From: Fictibacillus phosphorivorans
GTDB lineage: Bacteria > Bacillota > Bacilli > Bacillales > Fictibacillaceae
Direction: 5' to 3'
DNA: 64,000 nt
Assembly: GCF_023715845.1 (NCBI RefSeq)
Contig: NZ_JAMBOR010000016.1
Location: 1 to 64,000, forward strand
Shown: one piece after another, positions 8,974-19,206 of the stretch
Position numbering within the stretch: the first letter of the stretch is position 1
Layout of the letters: each line of letters opens with the position of its first letter
The notes under the pieces: generated by a model
What the model was told of the DNA's origin: nothing
The model's database searches: none
What the model saw: only the letters and a program-made list of their open reading frames with translations
Translations under genes and position numbers: made by a program

Positions 8974-9936
8974 ATGAAGAATTATGAAATAGCGACTTTT
9001 GCTGGAGGCTGCTTTTGGTGCATGGTCACACCTTTTGAAGAGTGGCCAGGAATTATTAAAGTTGAATCAGGCTATACAGGGGGACATAAGGAAAACCCTA
9101 CCTATAAAGAAGTGTGCAGTGAAACGACAGGGCATTTTGAAGCGGTCCAAATCACTTTTGACCCATCGATCATCTCCTATGAAAAGATCGTATCTGTTTT
9201 CTGGAAGCAAATTGACCCTACAGATGTCGGTGGCCAATTCTACGATCGAGGAGACTCTTATCGAACAGCCATTTTCTATCATAATGAAGAGCAAAAAAGA
9301 ACAGCCGAACAATCTAAAGCTGAATTAGAGAAGAGCGGCCGTTTTGATAAGCCTATCGCAACCTTAATTCTGCCTGCTCAAACATTTTATAAAGCGGAAG
9401 AGTATCACCAAGATTATCACAAGAAAAATCCGTTCCATTACAAAAGGTACAGACAGGGATCAGGACGTGATCGCTTTATAAATGAACATTGGGAAGATAA
9501 AGGAAAAAAAGAAGAAATTCTTAAAAGTCTGTCGCCTATTCAATATAACGTTACACAGAACGATGCTACAGAACCGCCTTTTCAGAATGAATTTTGGGAC
9601 CACAAGGAAGAAGGACTTTATGTTGATATCGTTTCTGGTGAACCGCTTTTTACTTCTCTTGATAAATTTGATAGCGGCTGTGGATGGCCAAGCTTCACGA
9701 AACCTGTTCGTTCTTCGACGGTTGATGAAAAAGAAGATCTATCTCATGGGATGATCCGTACAGAAGTAAGAAGCAAAGAAGCGGATTCTCATCTCGGTCA
9801 TGTTTTTACAGATGGACCTAAAGAAAAGGGTGGACTTCGTTATTGTATAAATTCTGCGGCTCTCCGTTTTATTCCTAAAGATCAATTAAAAGAAAAAGGT
9901 TACGGGGAATATTTAACACTTTTCGAAAACAAATAA
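8974..9936 (+). CDS. msrAB: MsrA-MsrB fusion, methionine sulfoxide reductase
   Basis: This bifunctional repair enzyme reduces both methionine sulfoxide epimers. The N-terminal MsrA domain (about residues 1-160) carries GGCFWC with catalytic C13. The C-terminal MsrB domain (about 180-315) carries [15 protein letters not shown] and RYCINSAAL with catalytic C291. The usual MsrB zinc cysteines before the GEPLF strand are absent ([11 protein letters not shown]), so this domain is probably zinc-free. The ATG at 8974 is chosen for AAAAGGAG 9 bases upstream; 8938 lacks one. The length is 320 residues. Confidence 0.95.
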   Translation: MKNYEIATFAGGCFWCMVTPFEEWPGIIKVESGYTGGHKENPTYKEVCSETTGHFEAVQITFDPSIISYEKIVSVFWKQIDPTDVGGQFYDRGDSYRTAIFYHNEEQKRTAEQSKAELEKSGRFDKPIATLILPAQTFYKAEEYHQDYHKKNPFHYKRYRQGSGRDRFINEHWEDKGKKEEILKSLSPIQYNVTQNDATEPPFQNEFWDHKEEGLYVDIVSGEPLFTSLDKFDSGCGWPSFTKPVRSSTVDEKEDLSHGMIRTEVRSKEADSHLGHVFTDGPKEKGGLRYCINSAALRFIPKDQLKEKGYGEYLTLFENK

Positions 9937-9960
9937 ACCAGCCGAATGGCTGGTTTATTT
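9931..9960. terminator. Bidirectional terminator between msrAB and the MATE gene
   Basis: AAATAAACCAGCC/GGCTGGTTTATTT forms a perfect 13-bp stem around GAAT. It contains both converging stop codons. Confidence 0.85.
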
Positions 9961-11316
9961 GTTTTCTAGTTTTGAATGATATGTTGATTGAACAGATTTA
10001 AGTCGGATGAACAACATGATCGCCCCTGCGGATAGACCTGAAATTAATCCGATCCAATAGCCATATGCTCCAAAATCCGTAAAGTTAGCTAAATAAAATC
10101 CTACAGGAAGTCCGAGTACCCAATAAGAGATGAATGATAAGATAAATGTCACATTTACATCTTTATATCCTCTTAACGCTCCTTGGATAGGAGCTCCAAT
10201 CGCATCAGCTAACTGGAAAAACACAGCGTACCATAAAAAAGAAGTCGTAAGCTGGATTACCTCTGGCTCTTTTGAGTAAATGCGAGCCACTTGTTCATCA
10301 AAAGAAATTAGTAAAATAGATAAAACCAAGGCAAAGCCAACAGCAGTAAAAATTCCAATATACCCATACTTGGCTGCATCTTTATAACGTGAGGCACCTA
10401 CTTCAAATCCGACCGCTATCGTTAGCGCAAAAGAAATACTCAACGGGAGCATATAAAGAAAAGAAGCAAAGTTCAATGCCGCCTGATGAGCAGCAATGGT
10501 TACTGTGTTAAAATCACTCATTAATAATGTAACGGCAGCAAAAATACTCACTTCAAAAAAGATCGCCAGCCCCATAGGTATTCCAATTTGTAATTGTTCC
10601 TTCCAAGCTGAAAGGGAAGGTTTATAAAATGTCTTGAATAGGTGATAACTTCTAAACTGATTTAACTTCATTACGATCCAAATCGTAATAAAGGCCGAAA
10701 TCCAATAAGTAATCGAAGAAGCAACTCCTGCACCGATTCCTCCCAGTTCAGGGAACCCTGCTTTACCAAAGATAAACAGATAGTTGAAAAAGGCATTTAC
10801 GGGTAATGCCAACAAGGTAACAAACATGGAGATTCTCGTTTGACCTAGCGCATCTATAAATGATCTTAAGGCACCTTGCAAAAATAAAGGAAATATTCCA
10901 AAGGACAAGGCGATCAGATATCCTTTTGCAACACGTTTTACTTCATCCTCTAATGACATCGCATGTAAGACAGGATCTATAATAAAGGAACCAAGAACAA
11001 TAACTACTATTGAAATCACAACAGAAAGGTATACCGCCTGCATGACCGCATTAGGGACATTTTTCGTGTCTTTTGCACCTGTCAACTGAGAGACGATTGG
11101 AGTCAATGCCATTAAGATTCCGTTTAATCCTGTGAAAATTGGTACCCAAAGACTTGTACCGATCGCTACACCTGCTAGCTGGTCCGCACCTGCATGACCA
11201 CTCATTACCGTATCGAAAAAGTTCATCGCATAGAGACCAAGCTGTGTGATGAGAACAGGGACAACTAAAATTAAAAATAGCTTATATTTTTCTTTTAATG
11301 TGTATGTTTGGAACAT
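9955..11316 (-). CDS. MATE-family multidrug efflux protein
   Basis: This is a NorM-type cation/drug antiporter of about 453 residues with 12 predicted helices in two MatE repeats. MNFFDTVMSGHAGADQLAGV in helix 1-2, a central LGQTRISMF and DAIGAPIQGALRGYKDV are typical. Two in-frame ATGs are possible (11322 and 11316). AAGGAAG on the minus strand is 1 base from the first and 7 from the second, so 11316 is preferred. It shares a terminator hairpin with msrAB. The substrate is not predictable. Confidence 0.9.
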   Translation of the reverse strand: MFQTYTLKEKYKLFLILVVPVLITQLGLYAMNFFDTVMSGHAGADQLAGVAIGTSLWVPIFTGLNGILMALTPIVSQLTGAKDTKNVPNAVMQAVYLSVVISIVVIVLGSFIIDPVLHAMSLEDEVKRVAKGYLIALSFGIFPLFLQGALRSFIDALGQTRISMFVTLLALPVNAFFNYLFIFGKAGFPELGGIGAGVASSITYWISAFITIWIVMKLNQFRSYHLFKTFYKPSLSAWKEQLQIGIPMGLAIFFEVSIFAAVTLLMSDFNTVTIAAHQAALNFASFLYMLPLSISFALTIAVGFEVGASRYKDAAKYGYIGIFTAVGFALVLSILLISFDEQVARIYSKEPEVIQLTTSFLWYAVFFQLADAIGAPIQGALRGYKDVNVTFILSFISYWVLGLPVGFYLANFTDFGAYGYWIGLISGLSAGAIMLFIRLKSVQSTYHSKLENK

Positions 11317-11403
11317 TTGCATACTTCCTTTGTGTTTATAACTGACAAACTGAGTTAATGCATTATATCATATAAATATCGACACAAACGTAAAGGAGCA
11401 GCT

Positions 11404-11691
11404 ATGAGCGTTCAATTTTTATTCGAGGTTGAGTCAGTTAAACCTGGGAAACAACCAGATGAGAAATTAGTTTTAGTATCAACCGAACTTCTATACAAAA
11501 CCAGCGGAGAAACACTCTTTACTGGGATCATACCAGTTCGTGTGAATGATCACGGTGTTTTCGTATCTATTCAAGCGATATCCACTGCATTCACATCTAA
11601 GTATTTACGAACCGAAACATTGTTCAGACTGAAAAGATACATTAAAAGGATGAGAGATTACTTAGATGTGGACGAAAATGGAATATGTTGA
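11404..11691 (+). CDS. Small conserved hypothetical protein
   Basis: This is a 95-residue soluble protein that appears beta-rich at first (VQFLFEVESV, LVLVSTELLY, TGIIPVRVND) and ends in a basic helix (YLRTETLFRLKRYIKRM). The ATG follows AAAGGAGC. Its stop codon lies within the -35 box of the argS promoter. The family is not recognised, and nothing in the sequence indicates a function. Confidence 0.7.
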   Translation: MSVQFLFEVESVKPGKQPDEKLVLVSTELLYKTSGETLFTGIIPVRVNDHGVFVSIQAISTAFTSKYLRTETLFRLKRYIKRMRDYLDVDENGIC

Positions 11692-11716
11692 CTTTTATGA
11701 TTCTCCCTCATATAAT
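11688..11716 (+). promoter_or_regulatory. Sigma-A promoter of the argS T-box leader
   Basis: TTGACT (11688-11693) and TATAAT (11711-11716) are separated by exactly 17 bp. Transcription would start near 11723, just before stem I of the T-box. Confidence 0.85.
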
Positions 11717-11726
11717 ATGAAAAAAA

Positions 11727-11960
11727 TATAGAACCAACATTTATGAAAAAGAGAGTACTTTGTCTAGTTTGTTATAGAGAGCCGGGAATGGTGGAAGCCT
11801 GGCACAGCCGACACAGGAAGCGCACTTTGGAAATGTTTTTCTGAACTAAAGTAGGGAAAACCGGGACATCCCGTTAAAAGATCAAGCGGCCTTATAAAGG
11901 CAACGAGAGTGGTACCGCGGTCTAATCCGTCTCTTCTATTTAATAGAAGGGACGGATTTT
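11727..11960 (+). promoter_or_regulatory. T-box riboswitch upstream of argS
   Basis: AACATTT (about 11729) can pair with AAATGTT (about 11832) to close stem I. The apical region GGAATGGTGGAAGCCTGGC is typical. CGC at 11821-11823, followed by ACTTTGG, sits where the specifier codon is expected and encodes arginine. The T-box AGAGTGGTACCGCGG lies at 11906-11920. A terminator (AATCCGTC ... GACGGATT, then TTTTTATTTT) ends near 11960. Uncharged tRNA-Arg should stabilise the antiterminator and allow argS expression. Confidence 0.93.
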
Positions 11961-11979
11961 TATTTTGGGAGGGAAAAAG

Positions 11980-13665
11980 ATGAATGAGAAAAAAGAGTTT
12001 TCAGCATACCTGAAAAGCCAGATCGGTGAAGATTTATCGTTAGAACAAATCGAATTATTCATTGAAAAACCAAAACAGCTACAACAAGGTGATTTAGCTT
12101 TTCCTTGTTTTCAGCTAGGTAAAATCTTTAAAACTTCTCCCGTTGAAATTGCAAAAAGACTATCAGTTGGCGATGGCCTCCCTCAACTATTTTATAAGAT
12201 AGAAGCAACTGGAGCTTACGTAAATGTTTTCATCGATAAAGAAGTACAGGGTCTGAAGTTATTAAAGACTATTTTAAAGGAAAAAGAAAATTATGGAAGT
12301 CATTCGTTCGGTGACGGCAAAACAATTGTGTTTGATCTGTCATCACCAAATATTGCGAAGCCTTTTTCAATGGGACACCTCCGTTCCACAGTTATCGGAT
12401 CTTCGTTAGCTTCGATCAGTAAAAAATGCGGTTATGAAACGGTGAAGATCAACTATATTGGCGATTGGGGTACACAGTTTGGAAAATTAATCTATGCTTA
12501 TTTACGATGGGGAGTTGAAGAGAAGGTAAAAGAAAATCCAATTCCAGAACTGACAAAGCTATATGTCCGTTTTCATGAAGAAGCAGAAAAAGATCCTGCT
12601 ATCAACGATGAGGGCAGAAAGTGGTTTAAAAAGCTTGAAGACGGAGATCCGGAAGCAACAAATCTTTGGATCTGGTTTAAAGAGGTATCATTAAAAGCAT
12701 TTCAAAAAATCTATGAGCTTCTTGGGATTCAATTTGATTCTTATAACGGTGAAGCCTTTTTCAATGGTAAAATGGACGCTTCAGTAAAAGAGTTGATGGA
12801 GAAGGGGCTTCTTGAACTTTCAGATGGTGCTCAAATCGTAAACGTTGGTGAAGACATGCCTCCGTGCTTAATCAAGAAAACGGATGGAGCAACTCTTTAT
12901 GCTACACGTGACATCACTGCCGCGATCTATAGAAAAAACACGTATGATTTTGATCAAGCCTTTTATGTAGTTGGCCACGAACAATCCTTACATTTTGAAC
13001 AAGTAAAAAGAGTCCTTCGTAAAATGGATTACACGTGGGCAGATCACATGCACCATGTTCCATTCGGACTTATTTTGCAAAATGGAAAAAAGATGAGTAC
13101 GAGAAAAGGTAGAACTGTCTTACTGGATACTGTCCTTTTAGATGCCATTCAACTTGCTGAGAATAATATTCGAGAAAAAAACCCGTCACTGTCCGAGGTA
13201 GAAGAAGTAGCTCGTCAAGTTGGAGTTGGCGCGGTAATCTTTCACGACTTGAAAAATGAGAAAGGTAATGATGTTGAGTTTTCACTTGAACAGATGCTAA
13301 AATTCGAAGGTGATACGGGTCCTTATGTGCAATATACATCAGCTAGAATCCAAACATTATTAAATAAAGGTCATTATAACGGAAAATTACCTGATAAGTT
13401 GTCCATTGCAGAAGAGGGCTGGGAACTTATCTCTGTATTAAATGAGTTCCCATCTATCGTACAACAGTCTTTTTTCCGAAAAGAACCTTCGATCATCTCA
13501 AAATACGTCCTAAAACTATCTCACAAGTTTAACCATTATTATGGGAGTGTGAAAATACTTAACAGCGATCAAACAGGAGAGAGACTTGCATTATGTGCTA
13601 GTATTCAGATCGTTCTAAAAGAAGGATTACAATTATTAGGAATTCAGACCCCAAAACAAATGTAA
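11980..13665 (+). CDS. argS: Arginyl-tRNA synthetase (T-box-controlled type)
   Basis: This class I synthetase charges tRNA-Arg. It has 561 residues. The N-terminal add-1 domain is about residues 1-105. The HIGH-like motif is FSMGHL (131-134), in the context SSPNIAKPFSMGHLRST. A DWGTQFGKL block follows, then the KMSKS region as KKMSTRKGR near residue 370, and a C-terminal anticodon-binding DALR domain. ATG 11980 follows GGGAGGG. Many bacilli with a T-box argS carry a second argS elsewhere; whether that holds here cannot be seen. Confidence 0.93.
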   Translation: MNEKKEFSAYLKSQIGEDLSLEQIELFIEKPKQLQQGDLAFPCFQLGKIFKTSPVEIAKRLSVGDGLPQLFYKIEATGAYVNVFIDKEVQGLKLLKTILKEKENYGSHSFGDGKTIVFDLSSPNIAKPFSMGHLRSTVIGSSLASISKKCGYETVKINYIGDWGTQFGKLIYAYLRWGVEEKVKENPIPELTKLYVRFHEEAEKDPAINDEGRKWFKKLEDGDPEATNLWIWFKEVSLKAFQKIYELLGIQFDSYNGEAFFNGKMDASVKELMEKGLLELSDGAQIVNVGEDMPPCLIKKTDGATLYATRDITAAIYRKNTYDFDQAFYVVGHEQSLHFEQVKRVLRKMDYTWADHMHHVPFGLILQNGKKMSTRKGRTVLLDTVLLDAIQLAENNIREKNPSLSEVEEVARQVGVGAVIFHDLKNEKGNDVEFSLEQMLKFEGDTGPYVQYTSARIQTLLNKGHYNGKLPDKLSIAEEGWELISVLNEFPSIVQQSFFRKEPSIISKYVLKLSHKFNHYYGSVKILNSDQTGERLALCASIQIVLKEGLQLLGIQTPKQM

Positions 13666-13750
13666 CAGGGTGGTAACGATTGAGATTTGTTTACAATATT
13701 ATATAGAAGAAATAAATTTTGTTTTTGAGTTTACTTGCTAGCAAATTCTT

Positions 13751-13795
13751 TCGATTCCGTTATATAATCTTATAGCCTTAATCTAACGGAATCGA
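13751..13795 (+). promoter_or_regulatory. 12-bp inverted repeat around a -10 box, upstream of rarD
   Basis: TCGATTCCGTTA (13751-13762) is the exact reverse complement of TAACGGAATCGA (13784-13795). A perfect TATAAT lies immediately inside the left arm (13763-13768), and the right arm touches the rarD ribosome site GAGGAA. It could be an operator or, in a longer transcript, an RNA hairpin that hides the ribosome site. Confidence 0.55.
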
Positions 13796-13805
13796 GGAAT
13801 GATAG

Positions 13806-14744
13806 ATGAAAACATACAGTGAACAAACGAAAGGCGCCTGGTATGCTGCAACAGCTTATTTGATCTGGGGAGTCCTTCCTTTATATTGGAAACCTTTAGA
13901 TCAAGCGGGTTCAGGTGAAATCCTAGCACATCGTATCTTTTGGTCATTTGTGCTTATGTTAGCCGTTATGTTCATTTTAAAAAGAAGTAAGGATCTTAAG
14001 AGGGATTTGAAGATTCTTTTCTCAAGTAAAAAACAATTATTTTCTGTTTTTATAGCTTCAATATTAATTAGCGGTAACTGGTTAATGTATATTTGGGCAG
14101 TGAATAACGATCATGTACTAGAAGCTAGCTTAGGCTATTACATCAATCCTCTTGTAAACGTCATTTTAGGTATGGCGGTTTTAAAAGAAAAGTTAAATAG
14201 CTGGCAGCTTGTATCTTTTGTTATTGCAGCTTGTGGTGTATTTCTATTAACTTGGGAATATGGGAAGTTTCCTTGGATAGCCCTGTCACTAGCTTTATCC
14301 TTTGGACTCTATGGGCTCGCAAAAAAACGGGGAAGCTTTGATTCCTTAACGGGACTGACGCTTGAAACCATGTTTGTTGTTCCAGCTGCCTTTGCTTATC
14401 TTGTATTCCTTCAATGGAACGGAACAGGCACTTTTATAACAGCTGGTATTACAACAACTGTCCTTCTTTGGGGAGCAGGCGTTGTAACTGCATTGCCGCT
14501 TGTATTATTCGCACTAGGTGTTAAGCGGATTACAATGACGATGACAGGATTCTTGCAATATATTGCACCAACTCTTATGCTTTTGCTGGGAGTGTTTTTA
14601 TTTCACGAAACATTTACTGGAATTCACCTCGTTTCTTTTACCTTGATCTGGCTGGCACTCCTAATTTTTACTATAAGTAAAACGAAATGGGCAAATTATC
14701 TTATAAATCGCAAAAACAAAAATTCACTTTCTGCGAAAATATAG
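13806..14744 (+). CDS. rarD: RarD-type EamA transporter
   Basis: This 312-residue DMT-superfamily permease has ten hydrophobic helices. RarD-type cues are KGAWYAATAYLIWGVLPLYWK at the N terminus, EILAHRIFWS, NWLMYIWAVN, EASLGYYINPL and GFLQYIAPT. The physiological substrate is unknown. The ATG follows GAGGAATGATAG. Its own promoter is the TATAAT inside the 12-bp inverted repeat, and a terminator follows. Confidence 0.9.
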   Translation: MKTYSEQTKGAWYAATAYLIWGVLPLYWKPLDQAGSGEILAHRIFWSFVLMLAVMFILKRSKDLKRDLKILFSSKKQLFSVFIASILISGNWLMYIWAVNNDHVLEASLGYYINPLVNVILGMAVLKEKLNSWQLVSFVIAACGVFLLTWEYGKFPWIALSLALSFGLYGLAKKRGSFDSLTGLTLETMFVVPAAFAYLVFLQWNGTGTFITAGITTTVLLWGAGVVTALPLVLFALGVKRITMTMTGFLQYIAPTLMLLLGVFLFHETFTGIHLVSFTLIWLALLIFTISKTKWANYLINRKNKNSLSAKI

Positions 14745-14750
14745 TATAAT
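14723..14750 (+). promoter_or_regulatory. Candidate odhAB promoter at the end of rarD
   Basis: TTCACT (14723-14728) and a perfect TATAAT (14745-14750) are 16 bp apart. The site lies over the last codons of rarD and upstream of the hairpin at 14776, so any odhAB transcript made from it would carry that hairpin in its leader. Confidence 0.5.
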
Positions 14751-14775
14751 GGCAATGACCAATTGTTACAGTTGA

Positions 14776-14802
14776 AACCTTATCAATGATAAGGTTCTTT
14801 TC
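14776..14802 (+). terminator. Hairpin after rarD and before odhA
   Basis: AACCTTATC (14776-14784) pairs with GATAAGGTT (14788-14796) around AAT, followed by CTTTTC. It can serve as the rarD terminator and, if the promoter at 14723 is used, as a partial attenuator in the odhAB leader. Confidence 0.6.
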
Positions 14803-14812
14803 ATTCATTGTT

Positions 14813-14826
14813 TGAGAGCGCTTTAT
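14813..14826 (+). promoter_or_regulatory. Weak cre-like site upstream of odhA
   Basis: TGAGAGCGCTTTAT resembles the cre pattern but departs from it at the final CA. TCA-cycle genes are often carbon-repressed in Bacillus, so CcpA control is plausible but unproven. Confidence 0.25.
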
Positions 14827-14914
14827 ATAGGGAAAATTAATGGCGAGAAATGATGAATCACCTGTTAACAGCAACAGCACAATACTTACAAAGGGAAGCA
14901 GGAGGGAACAAAAG

Positions 14915-17773
14915 ATGAGTCATCAACGTTCCAAATCAGAAAATCCTTGGCAAGGACTAAGTGGACCTAACTTAGCTTATGTCCTTGAACTATATGATCA
15001 ATATAGTGTGGATCCGGAATCTGTTGACAGTTCTTTCAAAGAAAAATTTGAGACTTGGGGGCCACCAAGCGAGGTACCTGAACCAAGTGAGCGTACTGGA
15101 CAGAGTTTTGATGGAATGGATTTAGAGAAATTAGCAGCTGCACTTAAACTTGCGGAGAATATTCGCACATACGGTCACTTAGCAGCTAACTTATATCCAG
15201 TTGGCGAATTTCCTAAAGACAACCACCATATTGACCCGAAAGAATTTAATTTATCAATTGAAGATTTGAAAGCGATACCACCTTCCTTCATCTGGAAAGA
15301 GGCGCCGGCATCTGTTAAAGACGGCTGGGAAGCGATCCAAATGCTGCAGGAAGTGTATACGAAAAACATCGCTTATGAATTTAGTCATGTACATGCTACA
15401 GAAGAACGTCAATGGCTGAATACGATGGTAGAAACAAGCCAGCATTATCCTAAGTTTTCAGCTGAAGATAAGAAAAATCTTTTATATCGCCTATCAGAGG
15501 TAGAAGGTTTTGAAAAATTCCTTCATAAAACTTTTGTGGGTCAAAAGCGTTTTTCTATCGAAGGCGTAGATATGCTTGTTCCTATGTTGGATGAAGCTGC
15601 TAAAGAAGGCTGCCGTGATGGAGCAGAACATGCATTAATCGGAATGGCACATAGAGGACGTCTCAATGTTCTTGCACATGTTCTTGGTAAACCATACGAA
15701 TTAATATTCTCTGAATTTCATCATTCGCCAAACAAGGAGCTAATTCCTTCTGAAGGTTCTAGAGGAATCAATTTCGGCTGGACAGGTGACGTAAAGTACC
15801 ATTTAGGTGCAAGTCGCACAGTTGAAACAGATAAAGAACACAAGATCAAAATCTCATTAGCAAATAACCCGAGTCACTTGGAATATGTAGATCCAGTTGT
15901 AGAAGGATACACGCGTGCTGCACAGGAATCACGTGACAGCAAAGGGTATCCTGTACAAGATACATCTAAAGCATTTGCTATTCTTATTCATGGTGACGCT
16001 GCATTCCCGGGTGAAGGAATCGTAGCAGAAACATTGAACTTAAGCCGTTTAAGAGGCTACCAAACTGGTGGAACACTTCATATCATCGCGAATAACCTTG
16101 TAGGATTTACTACGGATAGCAATGATTCACGTTCTACAAAATATGCGAGTGACCTTGCTAAAGGGTTCGAGATTCCAATTATTCACGTCAATGCAGATGA
16201 TCCAGAAGCGTGTATCGCAGCTGTTCATTTAGCTTATGAATATCGTAAAAAGTTCCAAAAAGACGTTCTGATCGATTTGATTGGATACCGCCGTTTTGGG
16301 CATAACGAGATGGATGATCCTTCTGCAACACAGCCTAGACTTTACAAGCAAGTAAACAGTCACCCAACAGTTCGTGACGTTTATGCGAAGCAGCTAGTGA
16401 AGGAAGGCGTTCTTTCAGAAGATGATGTGAAAGGAATCGAAGAGGAAATTCTTAAAAAGCATCAAACGGAGTACGAAAAAGTACATGGCCGAAAAGAAAA
16501 ATTCAAACTGGAAGACACTCGACTTCCGGATCCGTTATCGAAAGCACTTCCTGATATCGATACCACAATTTCGGTAACAGAGTTGCAAGAGCTAACGGAA
16601 AACATGCTAAAATGGCCAGAGAATTTTAATGTATATCCTAAGATCAAGCGAATCTTAGAACGCAGACGCAAATCGTTCCAAGGAGAGAAGATTGATTGGG
16701 GTATGGCTGAATCTCTAGCATTTGCATCAATCTTAAAAGATGGTACACCAATCCGTATTACTGGACAGGATTCAGAGCGCGGTACATTCGCACAAAGACA
16801 TCTTGTTCTTAACGACAGGGAAACAGGAAAGAAATTTTCACCATTACACGGAATAGATGATATTGATGTTTCATTCGCTATTCATAATAGTCCACTATCT
16901 GAATCTTCAGTAGTAGGCTTTGAATATGGCTATAACGTATTTGCACCAGAAACTCTGGTTATCTGGGAAGCACAATACGGAGACTTCGCAAACGTAGCAC
17001 AAGTCCTGTTCGATCAGTTCCTTTCTGCTGGCCGAGCGAAGTGGGGACAAAAATCCGGTATGGTCATGCTTCTTCCTCATGGTTATGAAGGGCAAGGACC
17101 TGAGCACTCAAGTGCACGTTTAGAACGTTTCTTACAACTAGGAGCAGAAAACAACTGGACAGTTGCGAACGTATCAACAGCTGCTCAATACTTCCATTTG
17201 TTAAGACGCCAAGCAAAACTTCTGTCTATGGATGAAGTCCGTCCATTAGTGGTAATGACGCCTAAGAGCTTACTTCGTGATGCGAAAGTTGCGTCTCTGC
17301 CGGAAGCTTTCGAAAGTGATCACTTTATGCCATTGCTTGAACAGCCTGGCCTTGGTAAAGAGAAAGACAAAGTTAAGAAAATTTTGCTATGCTCTGGTAA
17401 AATTGCGATCGATCTCGAAAAAGCACTCGAGCAAGATCAGGTGGCTAGAACGGAAATGCATATCGTTCGAGTTGAACAAATATATCCGTTCCCAGAGGAA
17501 GAGATGACCGCTCTATTAAATGAGTATCCAAATGTTGAAGATTTAATCTGGGTTCAAGAAGAGCCTAAGAATATGGGTTCATGGCTATATATCGAACCAA
17601 AACTCCGTGCTGTAGCACCGAATGGGGCACATGTTTCTTATATCGGAAGACAAGAACGCTCAAGTACAGCTGGTGGGGAGCCAGACATCTACAAAAAAGA
17701 ACAAGAACAAATTATCCAAACATCATTAGCACTAGACATTCAATCGCGAGAGGGAGGCCGTGAACATGTTTGA
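14915..17773 (+). CDS. odhA: 2-oxoglutarate dehydrogenase E1 component
   Basis: E1 decarboxylates 2-oxoglutarate with thiamine diphosphate and passes the succinyl group to OdhB in the TCA cycle. The protein has 952 residues, close to the usual Bacillus length. [15 protein letters not shown] is near the N terminus. The thiamine diphosphate region contains [27 protein letters not shown] and NNLVGFTT. The transketolase-like C-terminal half contains [13 protein letters not shown] and [23 protein letters not shown] 14915 is preferred over 14840 because AGGAGGG lies just upstream. The 3' end overlaps odhB by 8 bp. Confidence 0.97.
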   Translation: MSHQRSKSENPWQGLSGPNLAYVLELYDQYSVDPESVDSSFKEKFETWGPPSEVPEPSERTGQSFDGMDLEKLAAALKLAENIRTYGHLAANLYPVGEFPKDNHHIDPKEFNLSIEDLKAIPPSFIWKEAPASVKDGWEAIQMLQEVYTKNIAYEFSHVHATEERQWLNTMVETSQHYPKFSAEDKKNLLYRLSEVEGFEKFLHKTFVGQKRFSIEGVDMLVPMLDEAAKEGCRDGAEHALIGMAHRGRLNVLAHVLGKPYELIFSEFHHSPNKELIPSEGSRGINFGWTGDVKYHLGASRTVETDKEHKIKISLANNPSHLEYVDPVVEGYTRAAQESRDSKGYPVQDTSKAFAILIHGDAAFPGEGIVAETLNLSRLRGYQTGGTLHIIANNLVGFTTDSNDSRSTKYASDLAKGFEIPIIHVNADDPEACIAAVHLAYEYRKKFQKDVLIDLIGYRRFGHNEMDDPSATQPRLYKQVNSHPTVRDVYAKQLVKEGVLSEDDVKGIEEEILKKHQTEYEKVHGRKEKFKLEDTRLPDPLSKALPDIDTTISVTELQELTENMLKWPENFNVYPKIKRILERRRKSFQGEKIDWGMAESLAFASILKDGTPIRITGQDSERGTFAQRHLVLNDRETGKKFSPLHGIDDIDVSFAIHNSPLSESSVVGFEYGYNVFAPETLVIWEAQYGDFANVAQVLFDQFLSAGRAKWGQKSGMVMLLPHGYEGQGPEHSSARLERFLQLGAENNWTVANVSTAAQYFHLLRRQAKLLSMDEVRPLVVMTPKSLLRDAKVASLPEAFESDHFMPLLEQPGLGKEKDKVKKILLCSGKIAIDLEKALEQDQVARTEMHIVRVEQIYPFPEEEMTALLNEYPNVEDLIWVQEEPKNMGSWLYIEPKLRAVAPNGAHVSYIGRQERSSTAGGEPDIYKKEQEQIIQTSLALDIQSREGGREHV

Positions 17774-19043
17774 TGTAAAAGTTCCGGAGTTAGCCGAATC
17801 AATTTCAGAAGGTACAGTTGCACAATGGCTTAAAAAAGAAGGCGAAAAAGTTGTAAAAGGTGAAGACATCGTTGAGTTAGAAACTGATAAAGTTAACATT
17901 GAAATCAGTGCTGAACGTGATGGTATCTTAAAAAATATTAAAGTTGAGCCTGGCGACACAGTGGCCGTTGGGGATGTTATCGCTTCAATCGTTGAAGGTG
18001 ATGGAACAGAAGCTGAAACGAAACCAGAAGCTGAATCAAAACCAGCTACGGAAGAAAAAGCTGAGTCTGCTAAAAAACAAGAGACATCTTCTGAAAAAGA
18101 AGAAGTACAGGAAGAAGACTCTAAAGCGGCTGATCGTCCAATCGCATCTCCAGCAGCTCGTAAGCTTGCACGTGAAAAAGGCATTGACCTTTCTGAAGTA
18201 AGTGCACGTGATCCACTTGGACGCGTTCGTACAGAAGATGTTAAGCGTCATGCTGAAGGCGGAAGCATCGAAAAGACTTCTTCTAAAACGGCGGATAGCA
18301 CTTCTCAACAACAACCAAAGGCTGAAACTGTAAATCCTGAAAAACCAGTTGAACGTGTGAAGATGTCTCGCAGACGTCAAACTATCGCAAAACGTCTTGT
18401 TGAAGCACAGCAAACAGCTGCTATGCTTACTACTTTTAACGAAGTAGACATGACTGCGATCAACGAAGTCCGCGCTCGTCGCAAGGACAAGTTCTATGAG
18501 CAGAACGGCGTAAAACTTGGCTACATGTCATTCTTCACGAAAGCAGTAGTTGGCGCATTGAAAAAGTTCCCTGCGATCAACGCTGAAATCCAAGGTGACG
18601 AAATGGTTCTTAAAAAGTACTACGATATCGGTATTGCCGTAGGTGCTGAAGAAGGACTCGTTGTACCAGTTGTACGTAACGCTGATCGTCTAAGCTTTGC
18701 TGGCATCGAGAAAGAAATCGGAAACTTGGCTGAGAAGGCTCGAACAAAGAAATTATCTCTAGAGGATCTTCAAGGCGGTTCATTTACAATCACTAACGGC
18801 GGTATCTTCGGTTCTATGCTTTCTACACCGATCTTAAATGCACCACAAGTAGGTATCCTGGGTATGCACACAATCCAATGGAGACCTGTAGCGATCGATA
18901 AAGAGCGCATGGAGAACCGTCCGATGATGTACATCGCACTTTCTTACGATCACCGTATCGTAGACGGAAAAGAAGCCGTAAGCTTCTTAACAACAGTTAA
19001 ATCACTTTTAGAAGATCCAGAATCATTGCTTTTAGAAGGTTAA
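17766..19043 (+). CDS. odhB: Dihydrolipoyl succinyltransferase, E2 of 2-oxoglutarate dehydrogenase
   Basis: The 425-residue E2 has an N-terminal lipoyl domain with the modified lysine K42 in [10 protein letters not shown], then a charged Glu/Lys-rich linker. A peripheral-subunit-binding domain covers about residues 121-160 ([15 protein letters not shown]). The C-terminal catalytic domain ends in [11 protein letters not shown] with the active-site His near 396. ATG 17766 sits 8 bases after AGGGAGG; GTG 17760 is too close to it. It is translationally coupled to odhA. E3 (lpd) is not here and is normally shared with pyruvate dehydrogenase. Confidence 0.97.
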   Translation: MFDVKVPELAESISEGTVAQWLKKEGEKVVKGEDIVELETDKVNIEISAERDGILKNIKVEPGDTVAVGDVIASIVEGDGTEAETKPEAESKPATEEKAESAKKQETSSEKEEVQEEDSKAADRPIASPAARKLAREKGIDLSEVSARDPLGRVRTEDVKRHAEGGSIEKTSSKTADSTSQQQPKAETVNPEKPVERVKMSRRRQTIAKRLVEAQQTAAMLTTFNEVDMTAINEVRARRKDKFYEQNGVKLGYMSFFTKAVVGALKKFPAINAEIQGDEMVLKKYYDIGIAVGAEEGLVVPVVRNADRLSFAGIEKEIGNLAEKARTKKLSLEDLQGGSFTITNGGIFGSMLSTPILNAPQVGILGMHTIQWRPVAIDKERMENRPMMYIALSYDHRIVDGKEAVSFLTTVKSLLEDPESLLLEG

Positions 19044-19060
19044 TTTAAAGATCTTTGAGG

Positions 19061-19094
19061 CAACCCTCAGCTGCTAGCTGAGGGTTGTTTTTTG
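19061..19094 (+). terminator. odhAB terminator
   Basis: CAACCCTCAGCT/AGCTGAGGGTTG is a perfect 12-bp stem around a 3-base loop, followed by TTTTTTG. Confidence 0.9.
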
Positions 19095-19206
19095 TTTGTA
19101 ATTGAGGGTCTGTGAGGTGTGTCGTGTCAAAAATGACGAGAATCATGGATAATGTCAACTCACTTTTTTAAACACAAAAAGCTGTTCAACTTTTAATAAT
19201 AAATAA

